NCBI RefSeq assembly: GCF_943913695.1
Contig: NZ_CALTZE010000133.1
Span: 1-9,839 of the forward strand
Origin: an uncultured Marmoricola sp.
Lineage (GTDB): Bacteria > Actinomycetota > Actinomycetes > Propionibacteriales > Nocardioidaceae
Direction: 5' to 3'
Length of the DNA stretch: 9,839 nt
Shown here: piece by piece, positions 1 to 5,353 of the stretch
How positions within the stretch are numbered: position 1 is the first letter of the stretch
Layout of the letters: every line of letters starts with the position of its first letter
Notes under the pieces: model-generated
Databases searched by the model: none
The model's input: only the letters and a program-made list of their open reading frames with translations
What the model was told of the DNA's origin: nothing
Position numbers and translations under genes: made by a program

Positions 1-1
1 C

Positions 2-982
2 CCCACCGCCGCCGACCTGGCCGCCGACCGACCCCGTTTCGACGCCTCCACCCCGATGGCGCGCGCGGTCGAGCGACAGCTGCTGGTCCGCCAGGGACGG
101 CGCTACGGCGACCCGCTGCCGCGTCCTGACCACACCCGCGTGATGGTGGTGGCCAACCAGAAGGGCGGCGTCGGCAAGACCACCACGGCGGTCAACATGG
201 CGGCCGCCCTCGCCCAGGGCGGGCTCCGCGTGCTGGTGATCGACCTCGACCCGCAGGGCAACGCCTCCACGGCGCTCGACGTCGAGCACACCCGCGGCAC
301 CCCGTCGTCCTACGACGTGCTGGTCGACGAGGTGCCGCTCGCCCAGGTGGTGCGGCCCCACCGCGAGCTGGCCGGCCTGTGGTGCGTGCCGGCGACGATC
401 GACCTGGCCGGCGCGGAGATCGAGCTGGTCGCGGCCGCCGGCCGCGAGGACCGGCTGCGTCGCGCGCTGGCCGACCACCCGCGGATCGGCACGAGCGAGG
501 ATGCCGGCGACGAGCGCTTCGACTACGTGCTGGTCGACTGCCCCCCGTCCCTGGGGCTGCTCACGCTCAACGCCCTCGTCGCGGGCGCCGAGCTGCTGAT
601 CCCGATCCAGGCGGAGTACTACGCGCTGGAGGGTCTGGGTCAGCTCACCGAGACCATCGAGATGGTGCGGGCACACCTCAACCACCGGCTCGAGGTCAGC
701 ACCATCCTGCTGACGATGTACGACGCCCGCACCAACCTGGCGGCCGGCGTCGCCAGCGAGGTGCGCGGCCACTTCGGCGACCGCGTGCTGCGCACCGCCA
801 TCCCGCGCTCGGTGCGGGTCTCCGAGGCCCCGAGCTACAGCCAGAGCGTGATCGCCTACGATCCCGGATCACCGGGGGCGCTGTCCTACCTCGAGGCCGC
901 GCGCGAGTTGGCCGAGCGCGGCGCACCATCGCGTCCACAGGCCGCTGACCTGCATGTTTCCGACCACCAGGGAGTCTCATGA
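2..982 (+). CDS. parA: Chromosome-partitioning ATPase ParA (Soj family), 5' end probably outside the window
   Basis: This is a Walker-type ATPase that drives segregation of ParB-bound origins along the nucleoid. Counting from the ATG at 56 (308 residues), the deviant Walker A motif KGGVGKTTT is at 36-44, the Walker A' stretch VIDLDPQGN at 61-69 and Walker B DYVLVDCPP at 156-164. The C-terminal block IPRSVRVSEAPS at 249-260 is typical of Soj/ParA. The same frame is open back to base 2 (translating ADLAADRPRFDASTP just before the ATG), and no Shine-Dalgarno sequence precedes the ATG at 56. Actinobacterial ParA proteins often carry an N-terminal extension, so I infer that translation starts upstream of the window and that Met at 56 is internal. 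The stop TGA overlaps the parB ATG (ATGA at 979-982), implying translational coupling. Family certain; start uncertain. Confidence 0.96.
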   Translation, partial: PTAADLAADRPRFDASTPMARAVERQLLVRQGRRYGDPLPRPDHTRVMVVANQKGGVGKTTTAVNMAAALAQGGLRVLVIDLDPQGNASTALDVEHTRGTPSSYDVLVDEVPLAQVVRPHRELAGLWCVPATIDLAGAEIELVAAAGREDRLRRALADHPRIGTSEDAGDERFDYVLVDCPPSLGLLTLNALVAGAELLIPIQAEYYALEGLGQLTETIEMVRAHLNHRLEVSTILLTMYDARTNLAAGVASEVRGHFGDRVLRTAIPRSVRVSEAPSYSQSVIAYDPGSPGALSYLEAARELAERGAPSRPQAADLHVSDHQGVS

Positions 983-1962
983 GCACGCACCAGCCGATCC
1001 GCCGAGGCCTCGGACGCGGCCTGGGCTCCCTGATCCCGACAGCGCCGCCGGAGCAGCCGACGGCTCCGGCCCGCGAGTCGGGCGAGCCGGTGCATGGGGC
1101 CGGCTCCATGGCGGAGTCCGCCCCGCTCACGGTGCCTCCGGCGCCGGTCGCGGGCGCGCACTTCGCCGAGCTGCCCGTGCGGGCGATCTCGCCCAACCCG
1201 CGCCAGCCGCGGCAGGTCTTCGACGAGGAGGCGATGGCCGAGCTGGTGCACTCCGTGCGCGAGATCGGGCTGCTGCAGCCGGTCGTGGTGCGGCGTACGG
1301 GTGAGGGCGCCTACGAGCTCGTCATGGGCGAGCGCCGCTGGCGCGCCACCCAGGAGGCCGGCCTCGAGACGATCCCCGCGATCGTCCGCGAGACCAGTGA
1401 CGACGACCTGCTGCGCGACGCGCTGCTGGAGAACCTCCACCGCGCCCAGCTCAACCCGCTCGAGGAGGCGGCGGCCTATCGGCAGCTGCTCGACGACTTC
1501 GGCTGCACCCACGACGAGCTCGCCGGACGCATCGGGCGCAGCCGCCCGCAGATCAGCAACACCCTGCGGCTGCTCAAGCTCTCGCCCGCGGTGCAGCGCC
1601 GCGTCGCCGCCGGGGTGCTCTCCTCGGGCCACGCCCGCGCGCTGCTCGGCGTCGAGGACGCCGATGCCCAGGACCGGCTGGCCGGCCGCGTCGTCGCCGA
1701 GGGCATCTCGGTGCGCGGCCTGGAGGAGATCGTCTCCGTCGGGGTCGAGGAGGAGTCCGGACCCCGCGTCCGTGCTGCCCGCCCCAGTGCCCCCGGTCTC
1801 AGCGAGATCGGCGACCGCCTCGGCGACCGGCTCGACACCCGGGTCAAGGTCACCCTGGGTCGCACGCGCGGCAAGATCTCCATCGACTTCGCCTCCCTGG
1901 CCGACCTGGAGCGCATCGTCTCGGTGATCGACCCCCGCAACCGCCACGACCGCCCCATCTGA
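979..1962 (+). CDS. parB: Chromosome-partitioning protein ParB (CTP-dependent clamp)
   Basis: This 327-residue protein binds parS, slides as a CTP-gated clamp and stimulates ParA. The N-terminal LGRGLGSLIP motif (11-20) is the conserved basic segment that contacts ParA. A variable linker rich in Pro/Ala (about 21-60) follows. The ParB/Srx CTP-binding domain (about 62-165) shows NPRQPR (73-78), GERRWRA (117-123) and ENLHRAQLNPLEEA (151-164), the equivalents of the CTP-binding boxes. A helix-turn-helix (about 177-200, DELAGRIGRSRPQISNTLRL) reads parS. The C-terminal dimerisation domain (about 278-318) ends in a strand-helix of the usual kind. The start is fixed by the ATGA overlap with parA and by AGGGAG at 969-974, 4 nt upstream. 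Length is normal for actinobacteria. A parS-like site lies about 180 bp downstream of its stop. Confidence 0.97.
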   Translation: MSTHQPIRRGLGRGLGSLIPTAPPEQPTAPARESGEPVHGAGSMAESAPLTVPPAPVAGAHFAELPVRAISPNPRQPRQVFDEEAMAELVHSVREIGLLQPVVVRRTGEGAYELVMGERRWRATQEAGLETIPAIVRETSDDDLLRDALLENLHRAQLNPLEEAAAYRQLLDDFGCTHDELAGRIGRSRPQISNTLRLLKLSPAVQRRVAAGVLSSGHARALLGVEDADAQDRLAGRVVAEGISVRGLEEIVSVGVEEESGPRVRAARPSAPGLSEIGDRLGDRLDTRVKVTLGRTRGKISIDFASLADLERIVSVIDPRNRHDRPI

Positions 1963-1982
1963 GCGAGCCCCCGCGCGGTCCT

Positions 1983-2046
1983 CACTCCCAGGACGTCATC
2001 ATTTCCGGTCGCTCGAGCGACCGCTTCTGATGACGTCCTGGGTGTG
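1983..2046. terminator. 64-bp nested perfect-centre palindrome downstream of parB; probable bidirectional terminator
   Basis: This dyad begins 20 bp after the parB stop. The outer arms CCCAGGACGTCATCA (1987-2001) and TGATGACGTCCTGGG (2028-2042) are perfect complements. Past a single T:T mismatch they extend three more pairs (CAC 1983-1985 with GTG 2044-2046). Inside lies a second perfect palindrome, CGGTCGCTCGAGCGACCG (2006-2023), with the same centre (2014/2015). The two are separated only by a 4x4 mismatched internal loop (TTTC against CTTC). Of 32 symmetric position pairs, 27 are complementary. It lies between convergent genes (parB and the minus-strand acyltransferase), so a bidirectional terminator is the simplest reading. 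There is no T-tract, which is common for actinobacterial terminators. A protein-binding or cruciform role is an alternative. Confidence 0.6.
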
Positions 2047-2049
2047 CCC

Positions 2050-2067
2050 ATGACGGCGCCGCGTCAT
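2050..2067. repeat. Short hairpin ATGACG-N6-CGTCAT
   Basis: Perfect 6-bp arms (2050-2055 and 2062-2067) flank a GCGCCG loop, 3 bp beyond the large palindrome. The arm sequence repeats the ATGACG/CGTCAT element found in the outer arms of that palindrome, so the two structures share a motif. It may assist termination of the acyltransferase transcript arriving from the right, or it may be a remnant. Function is inferred only. Confidence 0.4.
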
Positions 2068-2070
2068 CCG

Positions 2071-2142
2071 GAGTCGCTATGTCGACAAAGCAACAAGTCG
2101 GTACGTCGACACACCGATATGTCGTCACGTCGCTTGATCGAC
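2071..2142. repeat. Three degenerate 24-bp tandem repeats built on an 8-bp lattice
   Basis: Units are 2071-2094, 2095-2118 and 2119-2142. GTCG begins at 2073, 2081, 2097, 2105, 2121 and 2129, that is, with alternating 8- and 16-bp spacing, giving a 24-bp period. Units 1 and 2 match at 17 of 24 positions and units 2 and 3 at 15 of 24. The first 17 bases of units 1 and 2 (2071-2087, 2095-2111) match at 14 positions, and each contains GTCGAC. Unit 2 is embedded in an interrupted dyad, TCGGT...GTCGAC...ACCGA (2098-2117). The stretch is about 53% GC, well below the surrounding genes, and the parS-like site begins at the next base. It looks like a protein-binding array. It is not a CRISPR, as the units are adjacent and degenerate. 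Confidence 0.5.
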
Positions 2143-2156
2143 GTTTCCCGTGGAAC
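2143..2156 (+). promoter_or_regulatory. parS: parS-like ParB-binding site
   Basis: GTTTCCCGTGGAAC matches the nearly universal parS core GTTTCACGTGAAAC at 12 of 14 positions. The differences are A to C at position 6 and A to G at position 11. The outer GTTtC/GgAAC half-sites and the central CGTG are kept. Position supports it: it lies in the intergenic space just downstream of parB, a common place for parS, and is followed 2 bp later by the acyltransferase stop codon. It may bind ParB more weakly than a consensus site. I saw no other parS-like sequence in the window. Confidence 0.65.
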
Positions 2157-2158
2157 GC

Positions 2159-2926
2159 TCAGTCGCGGGCGGCGCGCTTGGCGGCGCGGCGGGCCTTCTC
2201 CTCGGCCTCGAGCTCCAGGGCGCGCTCGGGGGTGGGGGCCGTGCCGCCGCGGGCGGCGGGCAGCCACCAGCTGCCGGGAGGCTGCTCCTCGGCGGGGTAG
2301 GCGTCGATGGCGGCGTCGACCAGCGCGATCACGCGCTCGCGGAGCTCACGGGTCTCGGCGGCGGGGTCCTCACCCGTGGGATGCATCGGCTCGCCGACGC
2401 GGATGCCGATGGTCTTGCCGCGGGAGAAGTCGCGCGGGTGGTCCTTGGTCATCAGCCGCTGGGTGCCCCACAGCGCCACCGGCAGCAGCGGTACGCCGGC
2501 CTCCGCGGCGATGCGCACGGCGCCGGTCTTGAACTCCTTGGGCTCGAAGGACCGCGAGATCGTGGCCTCGGGGAAGATCCCGACCGCCTCGCCGCGCCGC
2601 AGGTAGTCCAGCGCGTCGGCGAGCGACTGCGCGCCCTCGCCGCGGTCGACGGAGATGTGGTGCATCGAGCGCATCACCGGACCACCGACGGGGTGGTCGA
2701 AGACCTCCCGCTTGGCCATGAAGCGCACCAGCCGGCGCGAGGGATGTGCTGCGAAGCCGCCCAGCACGAAGTCGATGTAGCTGACGTGGTTGAAGGCGAG
2801 CAGCACGCCGCCCTCGCGTGGCACGTGCTCGGTGCCGTCGAGCTGGAAGCGCAGCCCCAGCACGCGAAACAGCGTCTTGGCCGTGACGATGATGGGCGGA
2901 TAGGTCAGGTCACGCATGGCGCGCAT
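2159..2926 (-). CDS. 1-acyl-sn-glycerol-3-phosphate acyltransferase-like protein (PlsC/LPLAT family)
   Basis: This is a predicted membrane-associated acyltransferase that moves an acyl group from acyl-CoA or acyl-ACP to a lysophospholipid-type acceptor. With the start at 2926 (255 residues) it shows the HX4D catalytic motif NHVSYID (46-52, His47/Asp52), the RFMAKREVF block (68-76), the acceptor-binding FPEATIS (118-124) in place of the usual FPEGTRS, and the PLLPVALWG block (147-154). A charged Ala/Arg/Glu-rich helix closes the C-terminus (about 235-255). The frame is open to an ATG at 3013, but that would overlap the divergent aminotransferase start. The ATG at 2926 has GGAG 10 nt upstream (2940-2937), and Met at 2917 is another candidate. 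Convergent with parB and probably a single-gene transcript. The acceptor substrate cannot be told from sequence. Confidence 0.88.
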   Translation of the reverse strand: MRAMRDLTYPPIIVTAKTLFRVLGLRFQLDGTEHVPREGGVLLAFNHVSYIDFVLGGFAAHPSRRLVRFMAKREVFDHPVGGPVMRSMHHISVDRGEGAQSLADALDYLRRGEAVGIFPEATISRSFEPKEFKTGAVRIAAEAGVPLLPVALWGTQRLMTKDHPRDFSRGKTIGIRVGEPMHPTGEDPAAETRELRERVIALVDAAIDAYPAEEQPPGSWWLPAARGGTAPTPERALELEAEEKARRAAKRAARD

Positions 2927-2954
2927 CGTCGCACGGCTCCGCGCGCCCGGGACA

Positions 2955-2967
2955 GGCCCGACGGGCC
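2955..2967. promoter_or_regulatory. Small dyad in the divergent intergenic region (possible operator)
   Basis: GGCCCG-A-CGGGCC is a perfect 6-bp-arm dyad in the 61-bp gap between the divergent acyltransferase and aminotransferase starts, and GGCCCGAC is directly repeated at 2955-2962 and 2964-2971. Both promoters must lie in or near this gap, so a shared operator is possible. In a GC-rich genome such a dyad can also arise by chance. A weak -10-like CAGACT (2976-2981) ends 6 bp before the aminotransferase ATG and no Shine-Dalgarno is seen there, so that mRNA could be leaderless. Confidence 0.25.
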
Positions 2968-2987
2968 CGACCTGCCAGACTTCACGC

Positions 2988-4205
2988 ATGCGCCCGATCG
3001 TCCAGAGCCGCAAGCTGCAGCACGTCCGCTACGACGTACGCGGGCCGATCCTGGTCGAGGCCCAGCGCCTGGAGGCCGAGGGTCACAAGATCCTCAAGCT
3101 CAACATCGGCAACCCGGCGCCGTTCGGCTTCGAGGCGCCCGAGGCGATCGTGGCCGACATGGTGCACAACCTGCCGGAGGCGCAGGGCTACTCCGACTCC
3201 CGCGGCATCTACTCCGCCCGTACGGCGGTCGCGCAGTACTACCAGTCCCGCGGCCTGCGCGAGACGGTCAACGACGACGTCTTCATCGGCAACGGCGTCT
3301 CCGAGCTGATCTCCATGGTGCTGCAGGCCTTCCTCGACGACGGCAACGAGGTGCTGGTGCCGGCGCCCGACTACCCGCTGTGGACCGGAGCCGTGACGCT
3401 GTGCGGCGGCAAGCCCGTGCACTACCGCTGCGACGAGACCAACGGCTGGGACCCCGACCTGGAGGACATCGAGCGCAAGATCACCCCGGCCACGCAGGCC
3501 CTGGTGATCATCAACCCCAACAACCCCACGGGCGCGGTCTACAGCGAGGAGACGGTGCGCGGACTGGTCGACATCGCGCGCCGCCACGAGCTGGTCGTCT
3601 TCAGCGACGAGATCTACGAGAAGATCCTCTTCGACGACGCCGTGCACCACCACACCGCGGCCCACGCCGGCGACGACGTGCTGTGCCTGACCTTCAGCGG
3701 TCTCTCCAAGGCCTACCGCGTCTGCGGCTACCGCGCGGGCTGGGTGATGGTCTCGGGTCCGCGACACCTCGCCGAGGACTTCCTCGAGGGGCTGACGCTG
3801 CTCGCCAACATGCGCATGTGCGCCAACGTGCCGGCCCAGCACGCCATACAGACCGCGCTGGGCGGCTACCAGTCGATCGAGGAGTACATCCACCCCGGCG
3901 GCCGCTTCTACGAGCAGTCCAAGACCGCCTCGCGGATGCTCAACGAGATCGACGGCGTCAGCTGCGTGGAGCCGCGCGGCGCGCTCTACTGCTTCCCGCG
4001 CCTGGACCCCGAGGTCTTCCCGATCAAGGACGACGAGCAGTTCGCGATCGACCTGCTGCGGGCCAAGAAGATCCTGGTCACCCACGGCACCGGCTTCAAC
4101 TGGTTCGACCCCGACCACTTCCGGCTGGTCACGCTGCCCGACCTCGACACCCTCACCGAGGCGATCGGGCGCATCGGCGACTTCCTCGAGACCCAGCGGG
4201 CCTGA
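2988..4205 (+). CDS. PLP-dependent aminotransferase, fold type I, AlaT-like (alanine/aspartate aminotransferase family)
   Basis: This 405-residue cytoplasmic enzyme transfers amino groups between an amino acid (probably alanine) and a 2-oxo acid (probably 2-oxoglutarate). The substrate-binding NIGNPAPFGF is at 39-48, the cofactor-phosphate region GNGVSELI at 101-108, APDYPLWT at 126-133 (the Tyr stacking on PLP) and NPNNPTG at 176-182. SDEIY is at 206-210, with Asp207 pairing to the pyridine nitrogen. The Schiff-base lysine is Lys241 in SGLSKAYR, and the carboxylate-binding arginine is Arg379 in HFRLVTLP. The ATG at 2988 gives an N-terminus (RPIVQSRKLQHVRYDVRGP) like actinobacterial AlaT homologues. 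A longer frame from 2916 would run across the divergent promoter region. The GNAT gene follows after 5 bp, so the two are probably cotranscribed. Exact substrate is inferred from family resemblance. Confidence 0.93.
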   Translation: MRPIVQSRKLQHVRYDVRGPILVEAQRLEAEGHKILKLNIGNPAPFGFEAPEAIVADMVHNLPEAQGYSDSRGIYSARTAVAQYYQSRGLRETVNDDVFIGNGVSELISMVLQAFLDDGNEVLVPAPDYPLWTGAVTLCGGKPVHYRCDETNGWDPDLEDIERKITPATQALVIINPNNPTGAVYSEETVRGLVDIARRHELVVFSDEIYEKILFDDAVHHHTAAHAGDDVLCLTFSGLSKAYRVCGYRAGWVMVSGPRHLAEDFLEGLTLLANMRMCANVPAQHAIQTALGGYQSIEEYIHPGGRFYEQSKTASRMLNEIDGVSCVEPRGALYCFPRLDPEVFPIKDDEQFAIDLLRAKKILVTHGTGFNWFDPDHFRLVTLPDLDTLTEAIGRIGDFLETQRA

Positions 4206-4210
4206 GCCCG

Positions 4211-4858
4211 GTGTCCCGCAAGACCGAGCGGCTCACTCTGGACCACCTGCCGCTGCTGCCGGCGGGCGGCGACTGCGTCTTCTGGGAGCTCGACCCCGTA
4301 CGCCGCCGCGAGGTGCGCGGCCACGAGCGCGAGGAGAAGGCCGCCTGGGTCTCGATGGTGCTGCGCGAGTGGGGCTCGTGCGGCCGGGTGGTGCTGGTCG
4401 ACGGTGAGGTCGTCGGCCACGCGCTGTGGGCGCCGCCGGTGCACGCGCCGGGAGCCGTGGGCTTCGCCACGGCGCCGGTCAGCGGTGACGCCGTGGTGCT
4501 CACCGAGCTCCACGTCGCCCCCGAGCACCGCGGTGGCGGGCTCGGCCGGATGCTGGTGCAGGGGATGGCCAAGGACCTGGTCGGCCTCGAGCAGGTGCGT
4601 GCGGTGGAGGCCTTCGGCCACAGCGGCGCCGACGACCACGGCACCTGCACGGTGCCGACGGGGTTCCTGCTCGCCGTCGGCTTCTCCACCCACCGTGCCC
4701 ATCCGGTGCACCCGCGGATGCGCATGGACCTCAAGACCACGCTGCGGCTGCGCGAGGAGCTCGAGCGTGGCCTCGACCGGCTGCTCGCGCCGGTCAAGCG
4801 CAGTCCGCGCCCGGTGCGCCCGGTGCCGCGGGAGGACGGCGTACGCCGCGACGGTTGA
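4211..4858 (+). CDS. GNAT-family N-acetyltransferase
   Basis: This is a 215-residue predicted acetyl-CoA-dependent acetyltransferase with unknown acceptor. The GTG start at 4211 lies 5 bp after the aminotransferase stop. The frame is open far upstream, antisense to or out of frame with real genes, so the start is set by context and by the sensible N-terminus SRKTERLTLDHLPLLP. The GNAT core shows CVFWELDP (22-29), a beta strand VVLVDGEVVGHALW (60-73), and motif A with strand TELHVAP (98-104) followed by the pyrophosphate-binding loop EHRGGGLGRML (105-115). A C-terminal strand VEAFG (132-136) precedes a basic, Pro/Arg-rich tail (about 192-215). It occupies the position of M. tuberculosis Rv3916c next to parB. 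No clear Shine-Dalgarno is visible, so translation may be coupled. It converges on the next gene with 2 bp between stops. Confidence 0.85.
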   Translation: MSRKTERLTLDHLPLLPAGGDCVFWELDPVRRREVRGHEREEKAAWVSMVLREWGSCGRVVLVDGEVVGHALWAPPVHAPGAVGFATAPVSGDAVVLTELHVAPEHRGGGLGRMLVQGMAKDLVGLEQVRAVEAFGHSGADDHGTCTVPTGFLLAVGFSTHRAHPVHPRMRMDLKTTLRLREELERGLDRLLAPVKRSPRPVRPVPREDGVRRDG

Positions 4859-4860
4859 GG

Positions 4861-5340
4861 TCAGCCCGCCGCGGCGACCACGGCCGGGTCGGCGCACGCG
4901 GCGGCGTACGCGTCGATCCTGGCGCGGATCTCGCGCCCGAGCACGACCGTCCCGACCCGGTCGGCGACGGGGGAGAGCCAGGCGGGTCGTGTGGAAAAGG
5001 TGTACTTCCACGACGCCCGGGTGCCGGCCACCCCGTCGCGCTCCTCGGCGGTGAAGCGCCAGCCGCCGCCGAAGGAGGCGAAGAACCACGGGCCGGACTC
5101 CATGGTCATGCCGACCGAGGTCGGCGGGCGGTAGGAGACGTAGCGGCTGACCATCCGCGGGCCGACCCGGGCCCGGGTGAAGGTGCGCACGCCGACGCCC
5201 GGCGCCGGGGCGCCGTCGAGGAAGTGCTGGCGCCGGATGAACGGGTCCCACCGCAGCCGCAGCTCACCGGTCGTCTGGCTGACCGCGAAGGCCTGCTCGG
5301 GCGGGATCGGCACCCACGCCTCGGCGCTCACCTGGGGCAC
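4861..5340 (-). CDS. SRPBCC-fold (START/polyketide cyclase-like) protein
   Basis: This protein has about 159 residues and a predicted helix-grip fold, a hydrophobic-ligand-binding cavity with no definable enzymatic residues. Family-type features are the opening strand and helix VSAEAWVPIPPEQAFAVSQ, then LRLRWDPFIRRQ, GVGVRTFTRARVG, the strand SRYVSYRPP, GPWFFASFGGGWRF and the closing amphipathic helix after WLSPVADRVGT. Possible GTG starts are 5382, 5340 and 5331. The one at 5382 would overlap the cwlM end by 29 bp and lacks a Shine-Dalgarno. The one at 5340 has GAGG about 11 nt upstream and gives a compact N-terminus, so I chose it. It follows cwlM directly (stop at 5354), so it is probably its operon partner. 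Ligand unknown. Confidence 0.8.
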   Translation of the reverse strand: MPQVSAEAWVPIPPEQAFAVSQTTGELRLRWDPFIRRQHFLDGAPAPGVGVRTFTRARVGPRMVSRYVSYRPPTSVGMTMESGPWFFASFGGGWRFTAEERDGVAGTRASWKYTFSTRPAWLSPVADRVGTVVLGREIRARIDAYAAACADPAVVAAAG

Positions 5341-5353
5341 GACGCGGGCGTCC

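Noticed and set aside
932..940. Possible DnaA box (GCGTCCACA)
   Set aside because: It differs from TTGTCCACA at two positions, is a single copy and lies inside the parA coding sequence with no AT-rich stretch, so it does not suggest an origin.
886..1947. A 353-codon minus-strand open frame opposite parB
   Set aside because: It is antisense to a complete ParB, with no motif and no plausible ribosome site.
1983..2046. Miniature transposon (MITE) or IS remnant
   Set aside because: It is only 64 bp, symmetric to its centre, lacks flanking target-site duplication and has no transposase nearby. A terminator or protein-binding dyad is simpler.
2071..2142. CRISPR array
   Set aside because: The 24-bp units are directly adjacent and degenerate with no unique spacers, and no cas genes are present.
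2150..4858. A 902-codon open frame on the plus strand
   Set aside because: Up to about 4210 it is antisense to the acyltransferase and out of frame with the aminotransferase, both of which have clear catalytic motifs. Its translation there is Arg/Gly/Ala-rich low complexity. Only its last 215 codons, from the GTG at 4211, are a real gene (GNAT).
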